Shown here piece after piece: positions 7,039-14,372 of a stretch of 18,516 nucleotides of DNA. Where the stretch lies: positions 1 through 18,516 of the forward strand of contig DASWFO010000171.1 in the NCBI GenBank assembly GCA_036394195.1, written 5' to 3'. This DNA is from DATJPD01 sp036394195. Its GTDB lineage: Bacteria > Pseudomonadota > Alphaproteobacteria > CACIAM-22H2. The translations under genes were made by a program, and so were the position numbers. Each line of letters opens with the position of its first letter. Positions within the stretch are counted from its first letter, which is position 1. A model generated the notes under the pieces. It made no database searches. It was not told the origin of the DNA and saw only the letters and a list, made by a program, of their open reading frames with translations.

Positions 7039-7980
7039 ATGCCAGGCTCCCTCACGATCCGGCCGATCGCGCCCCAGGACGTGCCCGCCGCCGACCGGGT
7101 TCACCGCCTGGCCTTCGGCACATTTTTTGGCCTGCCCGATCCGACCAAATTCCGCGGCGACGCCGAGGTGATCCGCACCCGCGCCGCGGCCGACGCGGCC
7201 GTGGTGCTGGTGGCCGAGCAGGATGGCCAGATCATCGGCAGCGCGCTCGGTATGGACTGGGGCAGCGTGTTCATCGTCGGGCCTGTGACCGTGCATCCCG
7301 AGCAGTGGAGCCGCGGCGTTGCCCGTCTGTTGATGGCGGAGATGGACCGCTTGATCGCCGCCCGGCCGGTGACCCTGACCGGGTTGTTCACCCACCCGGC
7401 CAGCACCAAGCACGTGCGGCTCTACGAGAGTTACGGCTTCGTGCCGCAGTTCATCACCGGCGTGATGTCGAAGCCCGTCGAGCCAACGGCCGCCGGTGGC
7501 GCGCCCTCGCTCTACTCGGCCTTGTCGCCGACCGCGCGGGAGGAAACGCTGCAAGCCTGCCGGCGCCTGACCGATCGGGTGTATCCCGGGCTCGACCTGA
7601 CCCGCGAGATCCGCGCCGTGGCCGACCAGCATCTCGGCGACACCGTGCTGCGCACCGACGGACAGGAGCTGACCGGGTTTGCGGTCTGCCATGTCGGTCC
7701 CGGAAGCGAGGCCGGCGGCGGCCGCGCGTTCGTCAAGTTCGCGGCCGTGCGGCCGGGGGATGAGCAGGAGTTCCGCCGGCTGCTGGCGGACTCCGAGGCG
7801 CTGGCTGTCGCGCGCCAGGCCGGCCGTCTGATCGCCGGCGTCAACAGCGGGCGGCGCGCCGCATACCGGGTGATGCAGGCCTGCGGGTTCCGCGCCGACA
7901 TGAACGGAATCGCCATGCATCGGCCGGACCAGCCGGGATATAACCGGCCCGAGATCTTTGCGATCGACGACTGGCGCTGA
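7039..7980 (+). CDS. GNAT-family N-acetyltransferase with two GNAT-like halves
   Basis: Predicted acetyl-CoA-dependent acyltransferase of 313 residues, roughly twice a single GNAT domain. The N-terminal half opens SLTIRPIAPQDVPAADRVHRLAFG and has the acetyl-CoA-binding motif A at VTVHPEQWSRGVARLLMAEM (83-102) and the motif B region ending RLYESYGFVPQ (127-137). The C-terminal half (about 160-313) follows a similar strand-helix order, ending NSGRRAAYRVMQACGFRADM, but its pyrophosphate-binding loop is weak, so it may be a non-catalytic or substrate-binding half. The acceptor is unknown. The ATG at 7039 lacks a Shine-Dalgarno (the upstream bases are pyrimidine-rich); a TTG seven codons earlier is an alternative start. 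The thioesterase gene follows 34 bp later and is probably in the same operon. Confidence 0.82.
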   Translation: MPGSLTIRPIAPQDVPAADRVHRLAFGTFFGLPDPTKFRGDAEVIRTRAAADAAVVLVAEQDGQIIGSALGMDWGSVFIVGPVTVHPEQWSRGVARLLMAEMDRLIAARPVTLTGLFTHPASTKHVRLYESYGFVPQFITGVMSKPVEPTAAGGAPSLYSALSPTAREETLQACRRLTDRVYPGLDLTREIRAVADQHLGDTVLRTDGQELTGFAVCHVGPGSEAGGGRAFVKFAAVRPGDEQEFRRLLADSEALAVARQAGRLIAGVNSGRRAAYRVMQACGFRADMNGIAMHRPDQPGYNRPEIFAIDDWR

Positions 7981-8014
7981 CGCGGGCGTTGCAGCGGAAC
8001 AAGGAGAAGCGGGA

Positions 8015-8449
8015 ATGGCCGTGGTGAGCGAGTATCGCCGGCGCATCGAATGGGGCGATTGCGATCCCGCCCGCATCGTCTTCTATCCGAATTACTTCGC
8101 GTGGTTCGACGACGCGACGTGGCGTCTCTTTGCCAAGGTCGGCCTGACGCCTGACGTCCTCGTCGACCAATATCGCTTCGCCGGCATGCCGATCGGCGAG
8201 GCCAAGGCGAAGTTCAGCGGCCCGTCGCGCTTCTTCGAGGAGATCGTCATCGAGAGCCACGTCGCTGCTTGGCGCGACAAGAGCTTCGATGTCGTGCATC
8301 AGATCAAGAATGCCGGCCTCCTGGTCGTCGAGGGGATGGAGACCCGCATCTGGTGCGAGCCCCACCCCGACGACCCGAAGCGGCTGAAGGCCCGGCCGGT
8401 GCCGCGCGCCATCGTCGAGAAGCTCAGCGGGTCGCCGTCACGCTTATAG
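8015..8449 (+). CDS. 4-hydroxybenzoyl-CoA thioesterase-family (hotdog fold) acyl-CoA thioesterase
   Basis: Predicted thioesterase of 144 residues, very close to the length of Pseudomonas 4-hydroxybenzoyl-CoA thioesterase. The N-terminal block YRRRIEWGDCDPARIVFYPN (7-26) closely resembles that enzyme (IEFGDCDPAGIVWFPNY) and includes the catalytic aspartate, here D17. A helix with FDDATWRLF follows, then strands with IVIESHVAAWRDKSFDVVHQI. The usual G after DPA is R20 here, a small change beside the active site that could alter substrate choice. AAGGAG precedes the ATG at 8015. The reaction would be hydrolysis of an aryl- or acyl-CoA to the free acid and CoA. This fits the aromatic-degradation context, but the substrate is not proven. 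Confidence 0.87.
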   Translation: MAVVSEYRRRIEWGDCDPARIVFYPNYFAWFDDATWRLFAKVGLTPDVLVDQYRFAGMPIGEAKAKFSGPSRFFEEIVIESHVAAWRDKSFDVVHQIKNAGLLVVEGMETRIWCEPHPDDPKRLKARPVPRAIVEKLSGSPSRL

Positions 8450-8605
8450 AGCGAGTTCGTGGAGCGCGGGCTCGGCGCAGTTCCGCTTGGCCCTGCGGAC
8501 CTCAGCCGAATCCCACGCCCGGTTCGAGATGCTCAAAACCGGACCTTCGGCGATATCACGTCTGCCGCTCGTCACTTGCCTCAACGCCGGGCAAACGGAA
8601 CGTCC

Positions 8606-8645
8606 TTGACTCAATCCAGCCGGCCTCGGAATATAATTATATAAT
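8606..8645 (+). promoter_or_regulatory. Possible sigma-70-like promoter in an AT-rich patch upstream of the class V PLP enzyme
   Basis: TTGACT (8606-8611) is followed by a conspicuous AT-rich patch with TATAAT at 8632-8637 and again at 8640-8645. The spacing to the first TATAAT is 20 bp, longer than ideal; GAATAT at 8629-8634 would be at 17 bp. It is the only such AT patch in the 355-bp gap 8450-8804, which otherwise holds two short tandem duplications and no gene that I can support. Confidence 0.35.
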
Positions 8646-8680
8646 TTTAGAGTGCGGCCGGGATCGGATCGGTCTGGGGG

Positions 8681-8708
8681 AAAGTCGAGAATCTAAAGTC
8701 GAGAATCT
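8681..8708. repeat. 14-bp perfect tandem duplication (two copies)
   Basis: AAAGTCGAGAATCT occurs twice back to back (8681-8694, 8695-8708) in the presumed leader of the aminotransferase gene. Confidence 0.9.
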
Positions 8709-8762
8709 GGTGTGCGCGTCCTGGCGGCGTTCGTTCAGACGTCCGCGTCCAGCGCGTACGTG

Positions 8763-8790
8763 GATGCCATGAGACCGATGCCATGAGACC
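8763..8790. repeat. Second 14-bp perfect tandem duplication (two copies)
   Basis: GATGCCATGAGACC occurs twice back to back (8763-8776, 8777-8790), ending 14 bases before the start codon of the aminotransferase-like gene and just upstream of its GGAG site. Confidence 0.9.
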
Positions 8791-8804
8791 ACGGAGCAAA
8801 TGCC

Positions 8805-10025
8805 TTGCCCCATAACGGCCATCTGCAGCGTTTCGCTCGAATTCGCGATCGCTTCCCGGGCGCCAAGACGGGGCCCTATCTCGACGTTTCTGCGCGCGGC
8901 CTTCTCTATGACGGCGCCCGGGCGGCAATCGATGCCTATCTCGACCACAACGCTGCGGGATCCCTCGATAAGAGCGCGCTGTTCGCGGGCGTTGAAAAGA
9001 CCCGCGGACTTTTTGCGTCGTTGATTCGCGCCGAGCCGGACGAGATCGCATTCACGCGCAACGTGACGGACAGCATCGCGACGTTCGGAGCCTCGCTGCC
9101 TTGGCGGCCGGGCGACAATGTCGTCGTCTGCGAGTCGCTCGAGCACCCGGCCAACGTTTTTCCCTGGTACGGCCTCGGCCGGCGTCTCGGCATAACGGTC
9201 AAGAACGTCCCGCAAAAAAACGGCCATATCCCGCTCGACGGGATCCTGGCCGAGATCGACGACGCGACCCGGGTTGTCGCCGTATCGGCGGTCTCCTTCG
9301 CGCCGGGATTTCGCTTTCCCGTCGCCGAACTCGGGGCCGAATGCCGTCGCCGGGGCGTGCTGTTGATCGTCGATGGAGCTCAGTCCGTCGGCGCGATCGA
9401 CACCGACGTGAAAGCCCTGAAGGTCGACGCCTTGGCCGCGTCCACGCAGAAGTACCTGATGGGACTTTACGGCATGGGCTTCCTGTACGTGCGCAAGGAG
9501 CTTGCGGAGACACTGGATCCCATCTTCCTGTCGCGCTTCGGCGTCGATCTCGGAGGCCAGCACGAGGCGAGTGCCGGCGATGCCGCGTCTTACAAGCTGG
9601 CCAAGGGCGCAAGACGCTTCGACGTCGGCAATTACAATTATCCCGCCATCCACGCGGTCGGCGCTTCACTCGAGCTGCTTCTCGATCTCGGAAGCAACGA
9701 GGTCGAAGCCTTTGTCTGCGGACTGGCACGGGACTTTGCCAATCGCATGTTGGACGCCGGGCTGGCCGTTTTTGGCGGCCGACCGGGGCCGCTCGCCAGC
9801 CATATCGTTACGGCCGGAAAATCGCTGGGCTCCGATCATGATTCCGCGGCCGACAAGGACATGTCGGATCTCTACGCGTTTCTGACCGCACATGGCGTGC
9901 GGCTTGGAATCAGGCGCGATCTGCTCCGTTTCTCGTTCCATATCTATAACAATCAAGACGACATCGACCGGGTTCTCGATCTGGTCGGGCAATGGACCAA
10001 GACCCGCTCGCGGTCTGTTGCGTAA
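8805..10025 (+). CDS. Class V aminotransferase-fold PLP-dependent enzyme (isopenicillin N epimerase / cysteine desulfurase-like)
   Basis: PLP enzyme of 406 residues. The start is a TTG at 8805, with GGAG eight bases upstream; an ATG at 8800 is in another frame. Fold markers: SLEHPANVFPW (111-121) with the cofactor-stacking H114, LLIVDGAQSVGA (187-198) with D190 and Q193, and the Schiff-base lysine K216 in STQKYLMGLYGMG. RRFDVGNYNYPA (270-281) and the C-terminal RFSFHIYNN complete the pattern. No cysteine-bearing loop typical of cysteine desulfurases is seen near the C-terminus, so racemase, aminotransferase or lyase activity is more likely than desulfuration. It is followed by a terminator-like hairpin and then a transporter and a second PLP enzyme, suggesting amino acid catabolism. 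The exact reaction is not known. Confidence 0.85.
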   Translation: MPHNGHLQRFARIRDRFPGAKTGPYLDVSARGLLYDGARAAIDAYLDHNAAGSLDKSALFAGVEKTRGLFASLIRAEPDEIAFTRNVTDSIATFGASLPWRPGDNVVVCESLEHPANVFPWYGLGRRLGITVKNVPQKNGHIPLDGILAEIDDATRVVAVSAVSFAPGFRFPVAELGAECRRRGVLLIVDGAQSVGAIDTDVKALKVDALAASTQKYLMGLYGMGFLYVRKELAETLDPIFLSRFGVDLGGQHEASAGDAASYKLAKGARRFDVGNYNYPAIHAVGASLELLLDLGSNEVEAFVCGLARDFANRMLDAGLAVFGGRPGPLASHIVTAGKSLGSDHDSAADKDMSDLYAFLTAHGVRLGIRRDLLRFSFHIYNNQDDIDRVLDLVGQWTKTRSRSVA

Positions 10026-10038
10026 GGCCGGATATGTC

Positions 10039-10066
10039 GCTCGGATCGCCGATCCGAGGCGTTTTT
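10039..10066 (+). terminator. Terminator-like hairpin between the PLP enzyme and symporter genes
   Basis: CTCGGATC (10040-10047) and GATCCGAG (10051-10058) form an 8-bp stem with a GCC loop, followed by GCGTTTTT. It lies 14 bp after the stop codon, so the symporter may have its own promoter or depend on read-through. Confidence 0.75.
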
Positions 10067-10132
10067 CCCATGATCGGTTGGCTGGCTCAGCTCGACCGAT
10101 CGGTGCACTCGAGGGAGTGAGGGGGCGGAGCG

Positions 10133-11407
10133 ATGGTTTCCAACGCAGCTTCGATGCCAGCGGTCGCCCGTTCGAGCGGCTCAATATTTGGAATTTCGTT
10201 GCCGGTCCAGATGCTGATCGGCCTCGCGGTCGGATGTCTCATCGGCTTTTTATGGCCGATCTTCGGCAAAGAGCTGCTGCCGTTGGGCCAGGTCTTCGTC
10301 AAAGCGCTGCGGATGCTCGTCATTCCGCTCGTCTTCTCGTCGATAGCGCTCGGCGTCTACAACATGGGACGGGAGATCGGCGTCGTCGGACGCGTGGTCG
10401 GCATCGCCTTCGTCTGGTTCTACCTCGCAACCGGCCTGTGCGTGATCATGGGCCTGGTGATGAACGAGATTTTTCATCCCGGCATCGGCGCCGACCTGAC
10501 GATTCCGGGAGGCAAAGTGCCGGCAAACGCCGGCCTGTCGGTGGACTGGGTGCAGTTCCTGATCGATCTCGTGCCGGCGAACATCGTCAGCGCGATGGCG
10601 GAGCAGAAGATCCTGCAGGTGCTTCTGTTCGGCATGCTTTTGGGCGGTGCCCTCTCGACCATGGGTGAGGTCGGACGGCCTGTCATCGGCGTCCTGCACG
10701 GTGTCCAAGTTGCCATGATGAAGATGGTGCGTTGGATCATCGCGTTCGCCCCCTTGGCGGTCGCCGCCACGATGGCGTGGCTCCTGTCGACGCAAGGAAC
10801 CGGCGCGCTTTACGCGCTCGCGAAGCTGGTCGGCACCCTCTATATCGGGCTCGCGGTCGTCATCCTGCTGATGTGTCTCGTCTTGCTGGCGATCGGCGAA
10901 AATCCATGGGCCGTCATCAGGAAGATCGCAGAGCCGCTTCTCCTCGCATTCACGACGCGCTCGTCGGAAGTCACCCTGCCGATCCACATGGAGATCCTGG
11001 AGCGCATCGGCGTTCCGAACAAGGTCGTCTCGACCGTCATCCCCCTGGGCTACAGCTTCAACCAGGACGGGACGTCGCTTTACGTATCGCTCGCGGTTGC
11101 CTTCGTGGTCGAAGCGCACAACATCCACCTCGGTGTGCCCGCCTTGCTCACCATCATCGTGGCCGGTCTCATCACGACGAAGGGGATGGGCAACGTCGGC
11201 GGCGGCGGGCTGATTGCCGCGACAACGGTGCTCGTCGCCATGGGTCTTCCCGTCGAGGCCATCGCACTCGTCGCGGGAATCGACGTGTTCATGGACATGG
11301 GACGGACCACGGTGAACGTCATGGGCAATACCGTCGCGGTGCTTCTCGTCCGCAAATTCGGGCGGGTGAAGGACGATGAAGCGCTGCCCGCACCGCGGGG
11401 CGCGTGA
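10133..11407 (+). CDS. Dicarboxylate/amino acid:cation symporter (DAACS family, GltP/DctA-like)
   Basis: Inner-membrane secondary transporter of 424 residues that uses Na+ or H+ to take up acidic amino acids or C4-dicarboxylates. Family motifs are in order: the HP1 tip TTRSSEVTLP (274-283), the unwound TM7 motif NQDGT (310-314; usually NMDGT in glutamate transporters), the HP2 region GNVGGGGL (353-360), and the TM8 substrate/cation motif D384, D388, R391, T392, N395 in GIDVFMDMGRTTVNVMGN. The arginine and DMGRT pattern favour an acidic amino acid over a simple dicarboxylate, though this is an inference. GGAG lies a few bases before the ATG. Its position between two PLP-enzyme genes suggests it imports their substrate. 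Confidence 0.92.
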   Translation: MVSNAASMPAVARSSGSIFGISLPVQMLIGLAVGCLIGFLWPIFGKELLPLGQVFVKALRMLVIPLVFSSIALGVYNMGREIGVVGRVVGIAFVWFYLATGLCVIMGLVMNEIFHPGIGADLTIPGGKVPANAGLSVDWVQFLIDLVPANIVSAMAEQKILQVLLFGMLLGGALSTMGEVGRPVIGVLHGVQVAMMKMVRWIIAFAPLAVAATMAWLLSTQGTGALYALAKLVGTLYIGLAVVILLMCLVLLAIGENPWAVIRKIAEPLLLAFTTRSSEVTLPIHMEILERIGVPNKVVSTVIPLGYSFNQDGTSLYVSLAVAFVVEAHNIHLGVPALLTIIVAGLITTKGMGNVGGGGLIAATTVLVAMGLPVEAIALVAGIDVFMDMGRTTVNVMGNTVAVLLVRKFGRVKDDEALPAPRGA

Positions 11408-11448
11408 CGATTCTTAGGTTCGCTTGATCCCCGTTTCATCGGATTCCC

Positions 11449-12489
11449 ATGACCAAAATTCGCATCGATTTGCGCAGCGATACGAAGACCCGGCCGACGT
11501 CCGCCATGCGGCAGACCATGGCGGCGGCCGAGGTCGGAGACGAGCAGGCGGACGAGGATCCCTCGGTCAATTTGCTCTGCGAGCGCGTGGCGAAGCTCCT
11601 GGGCAAGGAGGCCGCCCTTTTTCTGCCTTCGGGCACCATGTGCAACCAAGCCGCCATTCTCGTGCATTGCCGTCCCGGCGACGAAATCATTGCCGCGGAG
11701 GCCTCGCACATCATCTCGTCCGAATCCGCCGGCGCCGCGGCACTCGCGGGAGCGCAGGTCCGTCCTCTCGCCGCCGAGAGGGGGATTTTCACCGCCGAGC
11801 AGCTTGCGAATGCCATCCGCCCGCGCAAACAGAATGCGCCCGTTTCACGCCTGGTCCACGTCGAGCAGACCGTGAACCGTGGCGGCGGCGCCGTCTGGCC
11901 CCTCGCGACCATCCGCGAGATTGCCCAGGTTGCCCGCGGCGCAGGCCTTGGTTTGCACATGGATGGTGCGCGGCTGTTGAACGCCGTGGCCGCATCCGGC
12001 ACGACGGCGGCTGAGTTCGGAGCGCCCTTTGACAGTCTGTGGCTCGATCTCTCGAAGGGGCTTGGATGCCCGGTCGGAGCGGTCCTCGCGGGCGGCAAAG
12101 AGTTCATTCGGGCCGCGCGCAACTGGAAATTTCGCCTCGGTGGCGCCATGCGCCAAGCCGGAATATTGGCGGCGGCAGGCCTGTACGCGCTCGATCATCA
12201 CGTGGCACGGCTGTCCGAAGATCACGACAACGCGCGTCGACTCGCACAGCGTCTGGCTCAAATCAAGGGCCTTCGCCTGCCCTATCCCGTCGAGACCAAC
12301 CTCGTCTTCATAGATGTTGCCGAAACCGGGAGAACCGCGGAGGCGCTTTCGAAAGCTCTCGCCGAGCAGGGCATCGGAATCGGCGTCGAAGACAAGACGC
12401 GATTGCGCGCCGTCACACATCTTGATGTGGACGTGCATGGCATCGACGAGGCCGGCGATGCGATCGCCCGCTGGCTCGCAGAGCGGTGA
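11449..12489 (+). CDS. Threonine aldolase-family PLP enzyme (beta-eliminating lyase group)
   Basis: Enzyme of 346 residues, typical for low-specificity L-threonine aldolases, which split beta-hydroxy amino acids to glycine and an aldehyde. Visible motifs: IDLRSDTKTRPTSAM (6-20), EVGDEQADEDPSV (28-40), FLPSGTMCNQAA (58-69), the PLP-stacking H87 (AEASHI), HMDGARLLNA (170-179) with D172 and R175, and the Schiff-base lysine K203 in DLSKGLGCPVG. RLGGAMRQAG (229-238) is also as expected. Variations are GDEQADEDPS in place of the common GDEVYGEDPT and HVEQTVNRGGG in place of LENTHN, so the natural substrate may not be threonine. The start lacks an obvious Shine-Dalgarno and lies 41 bp after the symporter gene, probably in the same transcript. 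Confidence 0.86.
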   Translation: MTKIRIDLRSDTKTRPTSAMRQTMAAAEVGDEQADEDPSVNLLCERVAKLLGKEAALFLPSGTMCNQAAILVHCRPGDEIIAAEASHIISSESAGAAALAGAQVRPLAAERGIFTAEQLANAIRPRKQNAPVSRLVHVEQTVNRGGGAVWPLATIREIAQVARGAGLGLHMDGARLLNAVAASGTTAAEFGAPFDSLWLDLSKGLGCPVGAVLAGGKEFIRAARNWKFRLGGAMRQAGILAAAGLYALDHHVARLSEDHDNARRLAQRLAQIKGLRLPYPVETNLVFIDVAETGRTAEALSKALAEQGIGIGVEDKTRLRAVTHLDVDVHGIDEAGDAIARWLAER

Positions 12490-12564
12490 GCAGAGAGGCA
12501 TTGCAACCAAGCAGCGACGGCCGCGCCTGCCCGGCCCGGCCGCAGGCGAGAGGAGCCATCCTGG

Positions 12565-13347
12565 ATGACGACCGAAAACATCGAGCTTGCGCGGACTGGA
12601 AACGTCGCCACCGTCACGCTGGCGCGGCCTGAAAAACTCAACGCCCTGACCGCCGGCATGTGGGCAGGGTTACGGACGGCCTTCGAAACCGTTGCCGCCG
12701 ATGGGGCGGTGCGCGTCGTCGTGCTGCGCGGCGCCGGCGGTCGCGCGTTCTGTGTCGGCGCCGATATCGGAGAATTCGAACGGACGCGCGCCGGCAAGAC
12801 ACAGGCCGTCGCCTATGCCGAAGTCGTGCATGGCAGCGTCACGGCCATTCAGAATTGCCCTCACCCGACGATCGCCGCCATCGAGGGCCTCTGTGTCGGC
12901 GGCGGCGTCGAGCTCGCGGCGGCTTGCGATCTGCGTTTCGCCTCGGGATCGAGCCGGTTTGGCGTGCCGATCAAACGGCTTGGTCTCCCGGTGGATTATC
13001 CCGAGCTCAGCGGCCTCATGCGCCTCGTCGGTCCCTCCAATGCCCTCGAGATCCTCTATGAGGGGCGCATCTTCGGCGCCGACGAGGCGCTGCAGAAAGG
13101 CCTGGTGAATCGCGTCGTCGCCGATGCGGCCTTCGCCGAAGACCTGGCCGCCGCCGTGGGGCGGATTGCGTCGGGCGCGCCTCTCGTCGCCCGTTGGCAC
13201 AAACGCATGGTCAAGCGGCTCGAAGAGCCGCGGAGCGTCACTCGAGAAGAGCGGTTTCAGCCGCTCGAGCTGTTCGACAGCGAAGATTACCGCATCGGCA
13301 CGCGCGCTTTTCTTGAGAAGCGCGACCCTGTTTTCGTGGGGCGGTGA
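12565..13347 (+). CDS. Enoyl-CoA hydratase/isomerase (crotonase) superfamily protein
   Basis: Crotonase-fold protein of 260 residues, the standard length. AGGAG lies nine bases before the ATG. The CoA and oxyanion-hole segments are present: RPEKLNALT (21-29), AFCVGADI (61-68) and GLCVGGGVELAAACD (108-122), in which E116 matches the first catalytic glutamate of rat enoyl-CoA hydratase (E144). The second glutamate (rat E164, in FGQPEILLG) is replaced by I136 in FGVPIKRLG, so simple hydration of an enoyl-CoA is doubtful; isomerase, decarboxylase, lyase or hydrolase activity is possible. It is followed three bases later by a CoA-transferase remnant, which suggests this unit once handled a CoA-activated acid. 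The substrate is unknown. Confidence 0.88.
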   Translation: MTTENIELARTGNVATVTLARPEKLNALTAGMWAGLRTAFETVAADGAVRVVVLRGAGGRAFCVGADIGEFERTRAGKTQAVAYAEVVHGSVTAIQNCPHPTIAAIEGLCVGGGVELAAACDLRFASGSSRFGVPIKRLGLPVDYPELSGLMRLVGPSNALEILYEGRIFGADEALQKGLVNRVVADAAFAEDLAAAVGRIASGAPLVARWHKRMVKRLEEPRSVTREERFQPLELFDSEDYRIGTRAFLEKRDPVFVGR

Positions 13348-13350
13348 TTC

Positions 13351-13434
13351 GTGGCGCACAATAACGTCGGCCCGCTCCGAGGCCTCAAGGTGATTGACCT
13401 CACGCCGCGGCCGGCGCCGCGCAACCGCGCATGA
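13351..13434 (+). pseudogene. N-terminal stub of a CaiB/BaiF family CoA-transferase
   Basis: A GTG-initiated reading frame three bases after the crotonase stop encodes 27 residues. Its first part, AHNNVGPLRGLKVIDLT, matches the characteristic opening of CaiB/BaiF (family III) CoA-transferases (typically PL-GL-V-DLT followed by LAGP). After DLT the sequence becomes PRPAPRNRA and stops at 13432-13434. The roughly 350 further residues of the family are absent, and the GntR-type regulator starts 23 bases later. This is best read as the leftover 5' end of a deleted CoA-transferase gene once co-transcribed with the crotonase. It is too short to be functional on its own. The family match rests on one short conserved block. 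Confidence 0.65.
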
Positions 13435-13456
13435 AGGTCAAGGATAGCGCCTGACC

Positions 13457-14173
13457 ATGCAAAAGCCGCACAACCAAAAGCTGGCCAAGAAGAACAAGAA
13501 GAAGAAAAGGTCGGCCGCGAGCAAGAAAGGTCGGCCACGGCGGCCGTCGCTATATCAGGAAATCGCGGACATCATCTGCGACCGGATCGTCGACGGCAGT
13601 CTGGCGGCGGGGAGTTTCATCGACGAGCCGGCCTTGGCGGACGAGCTCGAAGTCTCGCGCACGCCGGTCCGTGAGGCGCTCAAGGCGCTGGCTATGGAGG
13701 GCCTGGTCGACATCTTTCCGAACCAGGGAAGCTATGTGGCCAAGATCACGGCCGAGGATGCCAGGGAACTGATCGAACTCCTGGCGCTACTCGAAGGATT
13801 TGCCGGCGCACTGGCTTGTCAGCGCGGCAGCGACGAGATGTTGAAATCCCTGACCAGAATGCATGAAGATATGGTCCAGGCGTATCGCCAGGGCGACAAG
13901 CCGACCTATTTCAAGTTGAACCAGCGCATTCACGACGAGATCGTGGCCGCGGCGCGCAACAAACACTTGATCGACGTTCACCGACGCTGTACGCGCCGGC
14001 TGCGGCGGATCCGATACCTCAGCAATCTTCAGAAGGCAGCATGGGAACGATCGGTCGCCGATCATGGGGCGATGCTGCAGGCCCTGACGGCCCGGGACGC
14101 CACGGCAACCCGCCGGATCATGACCGACCATGCCGCCGATATCTGGGACACCGTGCGGGCAAGCCTTGCGTAG
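13457..14173 (+). CDS. GntR-family transcriptional regulator, FCD (FadR-like) subfamily
   Basis: DNA-binding regulator of 238 residues. Residues 30-95 are a GntR winged helix: SLYQEIADIICDRIVDGSLAAG, then ELEVSRTPVREALKALAMEGLV and the wing FPNQGSYVAKIT. Residues 102-238 are an all-helical FCD ligand domain with the usual metal-binding set at N155 and H159 (LNQRIHDEIV), H203 (VADHGAML) and H225 (MTDHAADI). Such regulators usually respond to organic acids or acyl-CoA and control the genes beside them, here most likely the PLP-enzyme, symporter and crotonase genes (inference). The N-terminus carries an unusual lysine-rich extension (8-24) ending in KKGRPRRP, reminiscent of an AT-hook. It sits just after the CoA-transferase stub. 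Confidence 0.9.
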   Translation: MQKPHNQKLAKKNKKKKRSAASKKGRPRRPSLYQEIADIICDRIVDGSLAAGSFIDEPALADELEVSRTPVREALKALAMEGLVDIFPNQGSYVAKITAEDARELIELLALLEGFAGALACQRGSDEMLKSLTRMHEDMVQAYRQGDKPTYFKLNQRIHDEIVAAARNKHLIDVHRRCTRRLRRIRYLSNLQKAAWERSVADHGAMLQALTARDATATRRIMTDHAADIWDTVRASLA

Positions 14174-14313
14174 AACCGCAATCGATCTTGGCGACCCGAC
14201 ATCGGCGAGAAGCTGGGCGGGGCCTCGCGCGTTCCATCGTTGGTGTGGATAGTTCGTTAGCGACTGAAATCGCTGCGAAAAAGCCTTGCATCGACGTTTG
14301 CGAAAACCGAGTA

Positions 14314-14372
14314 TGCAAGGGTTTCGCGATCGAATCAGGCAGCCGTCTCAGGGACTTCCGTAAACCCTTGCA
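14314..14372. repeat. 11-bp inverted repeat enclosing the leader of the tandem repeat
   Basis: TGCAAGGGTTT (14314-14324) and AAACCCTTGCA (14362-14372) are perfect reverse complements 37 bases apart. The right arm is also the first unit of the 8-bp tandem array, so the left arm could pair with any of its units. Confidence 0.7.

Noticed and set aside
8450..8640. Possible decayed gene after the thioesterase
   Set aside because: Short open frames here give arginine/proline-rich translations with no family resemblance; treated as non-coding.
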